Source: Balneolia bacterium (lineage in GTDB: Bacteria > Bacteroidota > Rhodothermia > Balneolales > Cyclonatronaceae). From it: a DNA stretch of 64,000 bases. A model generated the notes under the pieces. It was not told the origin of the DNA. It was given only the letters and a program-made list of their open reading frames with translations, and made no database searches. The position numbers were made by a program, and so were the translations under genes. This document shows positions 45,323-54,565 of the stretch, in pieces (the stretch's first letter is position 1; the number at the start of each line of letters is the position of its first letter). Where the stretch lies: the NCBI GenBank assembly GCA_022565795.1, contig JAIUMA010000006.1:29757-93756 (forward strand), written 5' to 3'.

Positions 45323-47110
45323 ATGTTAGCAACAAGCAGCGTTAAGCGCAGAATGGGCGAACTTCTGGTGAATCAGGGCGTGATTACGGCCGAGGTCATG
45401 GAGAAGGCGCTCAAGGTTATGGACAAGGAGCCGGAGAAAAAACGCCGGCGCCTGCCTACCGTGCTTATAGAGGATTTCGGCGTGGACCATGAGCAGCTCA
45501 TGGGCAAAGTGGCCGAGTTTTACGCTTTTCGCGAGGTCGGCCGGGGCGAAGACTACATGGCGCCCGAGCGGATTGAGGCTATTCAGTTTGGTCAGAACAA
45601 CATGCCCGCATTTCTGTTTGATGAACTGGTAAAAGCCAACGCAATTCCCTATCAGTCGGATCAGAACTCCGTGCTTATAGCCACCGCCGATCCGGTCAAT
45701 CCGGCCCTGATCGATATTATCGCCAAGCTGCCCTACCGCCACCACGAGGTGGCCTATCTGCCGCTCAAAAAGGTGAAGTACTTGATTGAGCAGGTCTATG
45801 AGGCTAAAAACGAGTTTCTCGACCTGCTCGACGAGTACAGCGCCGAAACGGAGTATGTAGACGATATCGAAGAGGAAATCCTCGACGAGGAGCAGATCGA
45901 CGCTGAGATCAATCAGAGCATGCTCAACTCCCTGGTGGAGGGTATGCTGGTTGAGGCCGTGCGCAAGGACGTATCGGATATTCACGTGATTCCGGTGGAT
46001 AAAACCAACGCCGATATCTACTTCCGCCTCGACGGCAAGCTGCAGCTGTGGCTACGTCAGAATAACATGCGTCCGGAGGCATTAGCAGCCGTAATTAAGG
46101 ACAAAACCCGGAACGTGGATCGCTTCGAAAGAGACTCTTCTCAGGACGGGTTCATCCAGCGAATGATTGACGGCACGCAGATTCGTTATCGTGTCTCCAT
46201 TATTCCGATGGTAGGAGCCGACTTCGAGCGAAAGTTTGAGTCTATCGTAATTCGTATTCTGGATGACCGTAAGGTGATTACCGATATGGAAAAGCTCGGT
46301 CTTCAGAAAAACGCGAGAAAAGCGTTCGTGGAATCCATCACCAAGCCTTCGGGCATCGTGATTGTTACTGGTCCGACCGGTAGCGGTAAGTCCACCACGC
46401 TGGTGGCTGCGCTATACTCGGTAGTGAACCCAAGCGTAAACGTGCTCACGGTTGAGGAGCCGGTGGAATACCTCATTAAAGGCGCACGACAGCTGAAGAT
46501 CAGCGAAAAGATGCCCTTTGACCTGGCCATGCGCGGTATTCTTCGTCATGACCCTGACATAGTGCTAGTAGGTGAGATTCGTGACCTCAAAACCGCCGAG
46601 ATTGCCATCAAGCTCGCCAACACGGGTCACCTTACCTTCTCCACGCTTCACACCAACGATGCGCCGTCCGCGGTAGCCCGTTTGTACAAGATGGGCGTGG
46701 AGCCGTTCCTGATCGCCACTTCGATTAACCTCGTTATGGCACAGCGTCTTATTCGTAAGCTCTGCGAAAACTGCAAGAAAGAGGTTGAAAAAACCGATGA
46801 AGTTCGCGAACTTGCCCTCGGCATCGGCTTTACCGAAAAAGACGTGGAAGAAACCACTTTTTATGATGCGGTGGGCTGCACCAAGTGCAATAAAGGTTTC
46901 CGCGGACGTATGGGGATTCATGAGGCGCTCTATTTCGATAAGGAAATTAAGCGTATCATTTATCATGCCGGTGGCAACATTGATGAGGACTTGATTCGTC
47001 AGACCGCCATCAAAAACGGTATGCTCACGCTTCGGGCTTCAGGCCGTGAGCGGGTTAGAGCTGGTCATACAACGATTGCGGAGGTACTTGCCGCAACCAT
47101 TGAAGATTAG
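45323..47110 (+). CDS. pilB: Assembly ATPase PilB/GspE
   Basis: 595 residues. An N-terminal MshEN/GspE_N-like region (about 5-170), an acidic linker, then the motor domain: Walker A GPTGSGKST (350-358), Asp box, Walker B-like VLVGEIRD, His box with STLHTND, and a zinc-type cysteine set (CENCKK and CTKCNKG) near 480-530. It powers pilin polymerisation with PilC. The gene is 120 bases after pilC. Confidence 0.96.
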   Translation: MLATSSVKRRMGELLVNQGVITAEVMEKALKVMDKEPEKKRRRLPTVLIEDFGVDHEQLMGKVAEFYAFREVGRGEDYMAPERIEAIQFGQNNMPAFLFDELVKANAIPYQSDQNSVLIATADPVNPALIDIIAKLPYRHHEVAYLPLKKVKYLIEQVYEAKNEFLDLLDEYSAETEYVDDIEEEILDEEQIDAEINQSMLNSLVEGMLVEAVRKDVSDIHVIPVDKTNADIYFRLDGKLQLWLRQNNMRPEALAAVIKDKTRNVDRFERDSSQDGFIQRMIDGTQIRYRVSIIPMVGADFERKFESIVIRILDDRKVITDMEKLGLQKNARKAFVESITKPSGIVIVTGPTGSGKSTTLVAALYSVVNPSVNVLTVEEPVEYLIKGARQLKISEKMPFDLAMRGILRHDPDIVLVGEIRDLKTAEIAIKLANTGHLTFSTLHTNDAPSAVARLYKMGVEPFLIATSINLVMAQRLIRKLCENCKKEVEKTDEVRELALGIGFTEKDVEETTFYDAVGCTKCNKGFRGRMGIHEALYFDKEIKRIIYHAGGNIDEDLIRQTAIKNGMLTLRASGRERVRAGHTTIAEVLAATIED

Positions 47111-47176
47111 GATTAACAGCTAAATTTTAACACACGCAGGTAACACAGCCGGTAAAACGGTTAAAGGAGTTTGCAC

Positions 47177-47674
47177 ATGATAGGAAGCAGTGAATTACTA
47201 CTAACGATGGGCGCCCTGATTATCTTCGGGCTCTACGCCATGCAGGCCAACCGCAGCATGGTAACGGCCGACACCTGGTCGATCGAAAATGAAACGCAAT
47301 TGGAGGCAGCTAAAATTGCAGAAGCCGTGATACATCAGGCCGCAGCGCTACCGTTTGACCGAAATGTGGTAAACGATCCTGTTCAGCTGAATAACGGTCT
47401 TCCGACAAATCTAACGCCAGCCGACAGTATGGGAATCGTTTTCGGGCAGCAAAACCAAAGGCCTAATGCTAATTTTTTTGATGATTTCCATGATAAGGAG
47501 TTTACAGAGGAGGGTATTTTCGGCACCTATACCGTAAATACCAGCGTAAGCTACATCAACGCCCTGGGTGAAGACGTAACGAGTATGCAGCTGCGCAAGC
47601 GGATAACCGTTGAGGTGATGAATCAGAACCTCAACACACCGATTCGCATGCGGTTCATCAAAAGCTACCACTAA
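47177..47674 (+). CDS. Minor pilin-like protein
   Basis: 165 residues from ATG 47177, placed seven bases after AAAGGAG (a TTG two codons upstream is in frame). One N-terminal membrane helix (about 5-22) starting directly after MIGSSE, then an extracytoplasmic domain. It looks like a minor pilin with no recognisable prepilin leader. No family was identified. Confidence 0.6.
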   Translation: MIGSSELLLTMGALIIFGLYAMQANRSMVTADTWSIENETQLEAAKIAEAVIHQAAALPFDRNVVNDPVQLNNGLPTNLTPADSMGIVFGQQNQRPNANFFDDFHDKEFTEEGIFGTYTVNTSVSYINALGEDVTSMQLRKRITVEVMNQNLNTPIRMRFIKSYH

Positions 47675-47685
47675 TCCCGGCGGAT

Positions 47686-48165
47686 ATGGCAGAAGCTAGC
47701 GGACATAGCCGTCAGCCCATCGAGATACTGATGGAGCACAATCCTGTGGTCTTCCGGAACTTCAGTCGGAAGGATCTGCTCGACGTGCTCGCCATTGGAA
47801 AAACGGTGGATATCGCGCCGTTTAAGGAAGTACATATTTTTAATAAATATAAGCTGCCTGAAGCGTATATTATACTCGATGGATTGGTGGAAGTAAGGCG
47901 ACGCGGATACACCATCGAGCAGTACACCACGGGCGACTTCATAGGAGAGGGGTTTCTGCACTCACAGCATCCGCCGAACTATGAATTGCGCACCGCCATA
48001 CCAAGCACTTTAATTGTATTACGAAGAGACGAGATGCTACGATTCTTCCGGGAGCGACCCGAAAAGCTCTTCAAGATATTTACCATGAACGTGATTGAGG
48101 CGCAGCACCGCCACATTCACGCCCTGTACAAACGCATCACCGAAAAACCGGAACACACATTATGA
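47686..48165 (+). CDS. Crp-like cyclic-nucleotide-binding-fold protein without DNA-binding domain
   Basis: 159 residues. A cNMP_binding/CAP-ED fold is indicated by the strands around AYIILDGLVEVRRRG, YTTGDFIGEG and TLIVLRRDEMLRFF. The usual phosphate-binding GE..L..RAA motif is not conserved, so nucleotide binding is uncertain. It ends without a helix-turn-helix. Its position among minor pilins suggests control of the pilus by a second messenger, which is inference. Its stop overlaps the next start (ATGA). Confidence 0.75.
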   Translation: MAEASGHSRQPIEILMEHNPVVFRNFSRKDLLDVLAIGKTVDIAPFKEVHIFNKYKLPEAYIILDGLVEVRRRGYTIEQYTTGDFIGEGFLHSQHPPNYELRTAIPSTLIVLRRDEMLRFFRERPEKLFKIFTMNVIEAQHRHIHALYKRITEKPEHTL

Positions 48166-48719
48166 AACTCGCTTTTATTGCATCATTTATTATAGGTGGC
48201 CTGCTCTGGCTGTCTGTGTTTCAGGTGAACAATAACATGTTCAGCCATTCGGGACGTCAGACGCTCTATCAGTCTGTAAAAGTAACAAATGAGGCGTTCG
48301 CCCAATTAATGGAGCGGGATTTGCGCAGGGTTGGATTTGGCGTTTCCGGACACGGAATACTTATTGCCGACACCACAAGATTCAGCTTTGAGGCCGATTT
48401 CACCAACTCGGGCATTACACAAACCGTTACCTGGACAACTGAGGAAATTGACATCAGTGAAGATCGCGTGGAGACGGTTTTTAATCGTACGGGCCCGGAC
48501 GCAGATGCTGCTATTCAGAACCGTGACTATCAAATCGGAGCCCGTGACTTCAGGTTCCGGTACTACGACAGACACAGAAACATAACTACAGAAGTCGATT
48601 CCATCAGGCATATTGGTTTTATTATGCTTTCGGAGTCGGAACAACGATACGGCGACCGCTTTGAGCGCCATGCACTTGAACGCACCGTTACACCACGAAA
48701 CTTGAACTTAGGTTCTTAA
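48162..48719 (+). CDS. Minor pilin/pseudopilin-like protein
   Basis: 185 residues. N-terminal membrane helix right at the start (about 3-20), then FAQLMERDLRRVGFGVSGHG, which resembles the helix of GspJ/PilW-like minor pilins, then a beta-rich domain. No classical prepilin leader. Translationally coupled to the cNMP-fold gene. Confidence 0.65.
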   Translation: MKLAFIASFIIGGLLWLSVFQVNNNMFSHSGRQTLYQSVKVTNEAFAQLMERDLRRVGFGVSGHGILIADTTRFSFEADFTNSGITQTVTWTTEEIDISEDRVETVFNRTGPDADAAIQNRDYQIGARDFRFRYYDRHRNITTEVDSIRHIGFIMLSESEQRYGDRFERHALERTVTPRNLNLGS

Positions 48720-48731
48720 GGAGACAACACC

Positions 48732-49826
48732 ATGGGAAGAGGATTAATGATATTTATAGTTGGGATGTTCATTGTGATGGGCATCTTCAACTTTGCATCG
48801 CAAAACAGGCTGGTTTCTTCAGAGGAGGATATGGCTAGGCAGGTACATTATACCATGGCCTCAACCACGGCTATGAGCGCGCTGGAAATGGCGGGTCAGG
48901 TTATTGTACTTAATCAAAGTGAAAATTTTCGCGATGATGGCGATATCTGGGAGTCCAATCTGGAGCATGGCTCAGTAAGTGTACTCATGAACAGAAGCGG
49001 GAATAATATTCAATTGGTATCAACAGGAATCACACAAGGAGTAACAGCAACCGTCATAGGAGAATATCAGCTCAGGCTTGATGGGAATATGCCAATTCTT
49101 GAAGGAGCCGTTGGAATATATAGTAAGGATCTGGCATTTAGAATTAGCGGTTCTTCATTTATGATTTCAGGTTGCGACCACCTTCCGGGCGTTGCTACAA
49201 ATCCTAATTGCGATGATGCTGTTTTGGGTATAGCTGTAAACCAAGAAGACCATTACAATACCATCGAGGATAATTTGAATAATAATCAAAAAGGCAGAAT
49301 ACAAGGCTCTGAAGGCAGTGATGAAGATGATGAGGACTTCAGTGTAGGAATTGTGGAAAATGATGGGAGCTTTATCGATGAGGCTATTGACTACTTTGGC
49401 GGAATGGTAGATGAAAATGTAGATGGTTATTTTAATGTTAATGACGAAACCTTTTTAGGTTCACATACTAACCCAAAGGTTATTCGAGTTAGGAATGGTG
49501 GAACTTTAAGGGTTTCAAGCTCAGATTCAGGATCAGGTGTTATCATTGTTGATCCAGGTGCAGAGCTTGATGTTAGAGGAAACTTTACCTATCGCGGATT
49601 AATAATTGTTCAGGGTAAAGCCGACCTAACTCGAGGTAACATGCATTTGTACGGAGGAATGCTCGTAGGTGGTGAGGAGCCTGAAATTCAGATATATGAA
49701 TCTTCATTAGATCTTCGCGGAAATATAAACATCAGGTATTCAAGCGAAGTTATGGACTTTTTGGATGAACGCTTTAGCGCTAACTCTGGTAATCGAAGAC
49801 TTGTACTTCAACAAATTTACCAATAG
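48732..49826 (+). CDS. PilX-like pilus tip/adhesin paralog A
   Basis: 364 residues. N-terminus MGRGLMIFIVGMFIVMGIF with a membrane helix, a QNRLVSSEEDMARQVHY segment, a variable middle with GCDHLPG, and a C-terminal beta-helix-like domain: GVIIVDPGAELDVRGN, YRGLIIVQG, HLYGGMLVGG, NIRYSSEVMD. The last part matches the conserved repeat-like tail of PilX/DUF4900-type pilus proteins. It is the first of three homologues in tandem. Confidence 0.8.
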   Translation: MGRGLMIFIVGMFIVMGIFNFASQNRLVSSEEDMARQVHYTMASTTAMSALEMAGQVIVLNQSENFRDDGDIWESNLEHGSVSVLMNRSGNNIQLVSTGITQGVTATVIGEYQLRLDGNMPILEGAVGIYSKDLAFRISGSSFMISGCDHLPGVATNPNCDDAVLGIAVNQEDHYNTIEDNLNNNQKGRIQGSEGSDEDDEDFSVGIVENDGSFIDEAIDYFGGMVDENVDGYFNVNDETFLGSHTNPKVIRVRNGGTLRVSSSDSGSGVIIVDPGAELDVRGNFTYRGLIIVQGKADLTRGNMHLYGGMLVGGEEPEIQIYESSLDLRGNINIRYSSEVMDFLDERFSANSGNRRLVLQQIYQ

Positions 49827-49844
49827 AAAAATTTAGTAATTAAG

Positions 49845-49879
49845 AAAAAGGCGCTACCAACCGGAAGCGCCTTTTTTTA
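49845..49879 (+). terminator. Terminator after PilX-like paralog A
   Basis: AGGCGCT/AGCGCCT stem with loop ACCAACCGGA and a T7 run, 20 bases after the stop codon. It separates paralog A from paralog B. Confidence 0.85.
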
Positions 49880-50054
49880 TGCCCAAATATTATAAAATGT
49901 GTTAGGTTTGGTTGACGGGTGTGCGTATATTTACAAATAACAGTTTATTATAAAAATATTTTAATAATTAGTTGTCCCTACTATAAGAGGCGTAATCTAG
50001 CGGCGCCTGAAATTTAAAAAGACAACTCCCCAAAATTATAGGTGAGGTATATCT

Positions 50055-51122
50055 ATGGGCAGAGGATTAATTATCTTCATTGTCGGTATGTTCATTGTTA
50101 TGGGCATCATGATGTTCAGCTCTCAAAACCGGTTGCTGTCTTCAGAAGAGGAGATGGCACGGCAGGTGCATCATATCATTGCAACCAATGCAGCCATGAG
50201 CGGGCTCGAGTTTGCAGCGCAGCAGATCACCCTTAATGAAGATGATCCGGTTGTTGATGAAAACAACATCATGTGGGCAGATGTAATCGAAGGCGCTCAG
50301 GTTCAGGTAGGATTTGAGAAAAACGGGAATGAAATACGCCTCAGGTCAAGAGGTACAAGCGAAGGCATGAGCGCGACCGTTACCGGAGATTTCAGAATAC
50401 AAACGTCAGGTGGAGAGCTTGGTTTTTTGGAAGGAGCATTGGGTGTTTACAGCGATGATATTGGCAGTCGCTTTGATGGCCGCCCGCATTTAATTAACGG
50501 TTGTGATCATCCGGCAGGTGTCTCAAGCCCTATACCAGGAAATTGTGATTTACCTGGCATAGCAGTGGACATTGTTGGGAATTCAAACTACGACAGGATA
50601 AGAGGACAAGTAACAAGAAGAGGAGGTGGTCCACCCTCCAGGGGTGTTTTAGGTAAAGGCAGCCCGCCGAGTATTTACCCGGCTGAAAACACCAGATCAT
50701 TTGTAGATGAGCAAATTGAGGCCGCAAAAGCATCTGCTCTTCCACGTGCCTCCGGGCTGGAGATCGGCTCAAGGGGAAATCCAATGCTTACTGTAGTCAG
50801 AGATGGAGAAGAGCTGAGGATAGCAGGTAGTGAAGACGGAGCCGGAATTATTATAGTTGAAGAAGGAGGCAAGCTGAATTTACGTGGAAACAGCACGTTC
50901 CAGGGTTTAATAATCGTTCAGGGTGGATTTCATACTGCCGGAACGCCTACTATCTGGGGCGGTGTAATTGTTGGTGGCGAAAATCTTGAAATACAGCCTG
51001 AGATACGATTTAGCGGTACACCCAAACTTAAATATTCAAGCGAAGTGATGGATGATCTTAAAACGGCTATGAAAGGTGGTGCGGCTGGCCGCAGAATGGT
51101 GCTTGAGCAAATATTTCAGTAG
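50055..51122 (+). CDS. PilX-like pilus tip/adhesin paralog B
   Basis: 355 residues. The N-terminus MGRGLIIFIVGMFIVMGIM and SSQNRLLSSEEEMARQVHH are close to paralog A; the C-terminus GIIIVEEGGKLNLRGN, FQGLIIVQGG, KYSSEVMDDL and EQIFQ also matches. The middle differs strongly (RGGGPPSRG, SIYPAEN), and only the NGCDHPAG motif is shared. GGTGAGG precedes the start. Likely a separately promoted pilin variant. Confidence 0.8.
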   Translation: MGRGLIIFIVGMFIVMGIMMFSSQNRLLSSEEEMARQVHHIIATNAAMSGLEFAAQQITLNEDDPVVDENNIMWADVIEGAQVQVGFEKNGNEIRLRSRGTSEGMSATVTGDFRIQTSGGELGFLEGALGVYSDDIGSRFDGRPHLINGCDHPAGVSSPIPGNCDLPGIAVDIVGNSNYDRIRGQVTRRGGGPPSRGVLGKGSPPSIYPAENTRSFVDEQIEAAKASALPRASGLEIGSRGNPMLTVVRDGEELRIAGSEDGAGIIIVEEGGKLNLRGNSTFQGLIIVQGGFHTAGTPTIWGGVIVGGENLEIQPEIRFSGTPKLKYSSEVMDDLKTAMKGGAAGRRMVLEQIFQ

Positions 51123-51155
51123 AAATACTGAATTTCAAACCGTTAGCAAATCGAA

Positions 51156-51188
51156 CAGGCGTTTCTTTTACCGGGAGCGCCTTTTTTT
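51156..51188 (+). terminator. Terminator after PilX-like paralog B
   Basis: AGGCG/CGCCT stem with a loop around TTTACCGGGAG and a T7 run, shortly after the stop codon. It separates paralogs B and C. Confidence 0.75.
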
Positions 51189-51291
51189 GTGCTATACGCT
51201 TAAATATTAAAATTTTATAATAAATATATTGCGCCTGACGGCGATCGTGTGTGCTTTTTTATTAAAGCATTTTAATATTTGTGTTTTGGTA

Positions 51292-51344
51292 ATGCTGCTG
51301 AGGCGTTTAATGAAGTAATTCAAGAGAAAGAAGAACAGCAGCAT
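51292..51344 (+). promoter_or_regulatory. Possible stem in the leader of paralog C
   Basis: ATGCTGCTG (51292-51300) is the exact reverse complement of CAGCAGCAT (51336-51344), ending 40 bases before the start codon. It may fold in the 5' leader of the paralog C mRNA. An AAGGAGAA Shine-Dalgarno follows at about 51372. Confidence 0.4.
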
Positions 51345-51384
51345 CCTCCGAACAAGAGCTGACACTACTAAAAAGGAGAACACT

Positions 51385-52467
51385 ATGGGCAGAGGACTGA
51401 TGCTCTTTCTTGTAGGCATGATCATCATGATGGGCATGTACAACCATGCTTCACATCAGCGACTTTTGGGATCGCAGGACGATATGGTACGGCAGGTGCA
51501 CTACAGCATAGCCTCCTCATCGGCCATGAGCGGCATGGAAGCAGCTGCGCAGACCATCATAATGAACAGTAACGAGCTGTTCCGGAAAGACGGGGACATA
51601 CTACCGCTTCAGATTGAAGGTGCGACGGTTGAGATCGAGCTTGAGCGGGCCGGTAGCAACATTACGCTGCTCAGCAGGGCAAACAGCGAGGGCGTGGAGG
51701 CTCTGGTAACCGGTCGTTACCGGCTTGATTTTAACAGCGCTATGCCGGACATAGACGGTGCAATGGGGATTTATAGCGATGATTTGATTTTTAATATGAC
51801 GGGCAATGCCTTTGAAATCAACGGCTGCGATCACCTTCCGCAAAACAGTACCCCGTTGGAATGTAACGAAACCTATGGTATTGCGGTGCACGATTCCACA
51901 AACCAGGTTACCGTCATTCGTGAAATTACGGGACAAAACGGAGGCGGCGACCGATCCGACCGTGTTATCGGTAACAATCTGAGCCCAAGCGTTGGCCTGG
52001 TTGATAACGATGGGAGCTTCATTGACAAAGCCATCAACGAGTTTTTGAAACTGCCGCACACGGTAATTGAACGCGACTTTGTTGCCCATACGAACTTTAA
52101 CGGGAGCAGGGATAATCCGAAAATAATACGCGTAACCAACGGAGCCACCTTTACCGCATCGGGTGATAATTCGGTTGGCTCCGGCGTTATCATTATAGAA
52201 CCCGGGGCAACGCTGCACATGAACGGAAGTTTCGATTATGAGGGGCTCATTATCGTACAAGGGAAATTTGAGGTGGCCCGCGGCAACCTCCATCTCTACG
52301 GCGCGCTGCTCTTTGGCGGGGCAAACCCGGAGATAGAAGTTCAGACAATAGATTATCGTGGAAACATCAATATACGCTACTCAAGTCAGGTGCTGGATAC
52401 CCTTGATGAAGAGTTTGGCGGACGGGCCACAAACAGACGATTAGTCTTACTGGAACAGTTTCAGTGA
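51385..52467 (+). CDS. PilX-like pilus tip/adhesin paralog C
   Basis: 360 residues. MGRGLMLFLVGMIIMMGMY at the start and GVIIIEPGATLHMNGS, YEGLIIVQG, HLYGALLFGG, NIRYSSQVLD near the end match paralogs A and B. The middle shares NGCDHLP and little else. It is the most diverged in the first 60 residues (HASHQRLLGSQDDMVRQ). The stop codon lies inside a short 14-bp tandem repeat. Confidence 0.8.
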   Translation: MGRGLMLFLVGMIIMMGMYNHASHQRLLGSQDDMVRQVHYSIASSSAMSGMEAAAQTIIMNSNELFRKDGDILPLQIEGATVEIELERAGSNITLLSRANSEGVEALVTGRYRLDFNSAMPDIDGAMGIYSDDLIFNMTGNAFEINGCDHLPQNSTPLECNETYGIAVHDSTNQVTVIREITGQNGGGDRSDRVIGNNLSPSVGLVDNDGSFIDKAINEFLKLPHTVIERDFVAHTNFNGSRDNPKIIRVTNGATFTASGDNSVGSGVIIIEPGATLHMNGSFDYEGLIIVQGKFEVARGNLHLYGALLFGGANPEIEVQTIDYRGNINIRYSSQVLDTLDEEFGGRATNRRLVLLEQFQ

Positions 52468-52513
52468 ACAATAACCAGTGAACAGTACACAGTGAACAGT
52501 ACACAGTGAACAG
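52462..52513 (+). repeat. 14-bp tandem repeat, about four copies
   Basis: Copies of CAGTGAACAGTACA or close variants start at 52462, 52476, 52490 and 52504. The first contains the paralog C stop codon (CAG TGA). Confidence 0.8.
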
Positions 52514-53336
52514 TTTTGTTGATGGGGTGAGGCAGTGAACCTGTAGGTTTGCTGCTTTTTTTATTTTCTGAAGGAAGCGGTAAAAAGTTGTCATATAAAT
52601 AAAACCTTTGTGCCTTCGGCCTTCGTGGTTAACATACAGCGTGGGCGGGTTCAATATAATTAGCAGATTTTGCCATTCTCCCCACGAGGGGTTGAAACCC
52701 CTCGCTACCATGTCGGTCGTACCCTGAAGGGCATTTTGGGTTCGGGCATGGTCGTACTTTTCTAACTTCCGTGAGGTTTGCTGTTTGTAATGATGATTTC
52801 TAAAGAGTCTGTTCTTATTCATATAACCTTTGTGCCTTCAGTCTTTGTGGTTACCCAAAAAACGAAGACAGGGTTCATCATAAACATCCCGATTCCGGCT
52901 TACAGCAGTATACCACGGTCGATTTGGATAAAATTTTAATTTCCCGTGGTATAACTCAAACCCTTTTTATATATTCATATTAACATCTCTTTTTATGGGA
53001 CAACATTTTACGAGACAACATAATAGATATACGGTTTTTTGTAACAGTCAGGACTGCTGTTTTGAGCCGTCATATCGCTGATAGAAGCCTGTATATACTT
53101 TTGTATCCGTTTTTGGGAGACATCAATGCAAAATAATATGGATTATTTATTCTGATGATACATCCGGAATCAGGGCAATTTCGTATAACAGATTTACACA
53201 ATCGATTTACGTACTACTGTGAAATTATGATACTTTCTGTGAAAAAAATCTAATTATAACATTAGTATGTTAATCCTATCTTACAAACAATACATGCAGG
53301 GGATTATCAGCACCTACTCGGGACAATCAAAACTAT
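52514..53336. other. Gap before pilT with short dispersed repeats
   Basis: About 820 bases without a supported gene. A 29-base motif AACCTTTGTGCCTTC...GTGGTTA occurs near 52602 and again near 52826. A perfect hairpin CGAGGGGTT/AACCCCTCG lies at 52685-52704. The last 300 bases are AT-rich and probably promote pilT. Confidence 0.5.
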
Positions 53337-54563
53337 ATGGATAACTCACTCACGATAGATATACCACCTATCTGGAAAAATCTTGATGTGCCTACTCACG
53401 TTTCCGCCGACGAGCGGATTCATGCATGCGCAAGATTACTTAAAACTACTGACAAGGGGATACGTGAAAAGATGCGCGTTCATATTGAGGACATGCTCCT
53501 CCGTATGGAAAAATACGACGCTTCCGATATCGATATGGGCGGCCGCGGCTGCGATATGCACGTATGGTATCGTGTGCATGGTGATAAAAAGCCGGACAAG
53601 GCCAAACGCTACGTGCTGGATGAAACAAACGTTCTGATTGTTAACTTGCTTACCGACAGTCAGGTCGAACACCTTGCAAACAATCATAGTTTAGACCTTT
53701 CCTACTCGATTGACAGGGGAGACGGAATTGACCGCCGTTATCGCGCTACCATCTACAATGAGATGGATCATCTTGCGATGAACATGCGTAAAATTAATGT
53801 CGAAATCCGACCTTTCAAGGGATTTGGGTTCCATCCTGAGGTTGCCAAAGCGCTGAGCCTTAACTACCTCAAGTACGGCCTCACTCTGGTTACGGGAATT
53901 ACCGGTTCGGGTAAATCATCCACCCTGGATGCCATCATAGATGCAAACAACCGAACCTGCGACGCGCATATCGTTATCATTTCATCACCGGTTGAATTGG
54001 TGCATAAGCCCAAACGCTCTATAGTACGCCACCGCGAGGTAGGCCGGGACGTGGCTTCGTTTCGTGCGGGAGCCGTGCAGTCGCTGCGTCAGGATCCCGA
54101 TATTATTATGATTGGTGAGCTTCGGGACGAAGAAACCATCAAAACGGCCCTGGAGATTACAGACTCGGGGCACAAAACCTTCTCTACGCTTCACACGGCA
54201 TCAGCAACAGAAAGCATCGACCGTATTATCGGTGAGGTGAATGTAAACCAGCAGGAGCGGGTGAGAAACCGTCTGGCGGATGTGCTTACGTGCGTTATCA
54301 GCCAGAAGCTGCTCCCATCAACCGACGGCAAGCGCGTTCTGGCAAAGGAAGTGCTGCTTGCCAACGCATCGGTAAGGGCAGCTATTCGCAACAACAATCT
54401 GAGTGAAATCTATCAGATGCTGAATGAGGGAGGCGCGTTCGGGATGCATACCCTGGAACAGGATTTGAAACGCCTGTTCGACGCCAGAAAAATTACGCTT
54501 GAAAACGCAATAAGCTATGCCAATAATAAAAAACGCATGCGCGAACTACTTAATCTGGATTAA
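53337..54563 (+). CDS. pilT: Retraction ATPase PilT-like
   Basis: 408 residues. Walker A GITGSGKSS (187-195), Walker B-like IIMIGELRDEETI, His box FSTLHTA, and the C-terminal AIRNNNLSEIYQML / AFGMHTLEQDLKRL segment correspond to the AIRN and GMQTM-like motifs of PilT. The N-terminal domain is more diverged, as common outside Proteobacteria. It should retract or control the fibre, which argues for a dynamic pilus rather than a plain type II secretion system. It precedes the PilM-PilN gene by two bases. Confidence 0.93.
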   Translation: MDNSLTIDIPPIWKNLDVPTHVSADERIHACARLLKTTDKGIREKMRVHIEDMLLRMEKYDASDIDMGGRGCDMHVWYRVHGDKKPDKAKRYVLDETNVLIVNLLTDSQVEHLANNHSLDLSYSIDRGDGIDRRYRATIYNEMDHLAMNMRKINVEIRPFKGFGFHPEVAKALSLNYLKYGLTLVTGITGSGKSSTLDAIIDANNRTCDAHIVIISSPVELVHKPKRSIVRHREVGRDVASFRAGAVQSLRQDPDIIMIGELRDEETIKTALEITDSGHKTFSTLHTASATESIDRIIGEVNVNQQERVRNRLADVLTCVISQKLLPSTDGKRVLAKEVLLANASVRAAIRNNNLSEIYQMLNEGGAFGMHTLEQDLKRLFDARKITLENAISYANNKKRMRELLNLD

Positions 54564-54565
54564 TC

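Noticed and set aside
52994..53080. Very short ORF beginning MGQ upstream of pilT, like the pilin start
   Set aside because: 28 codons, no hydrophobic helix, so not a pilin.
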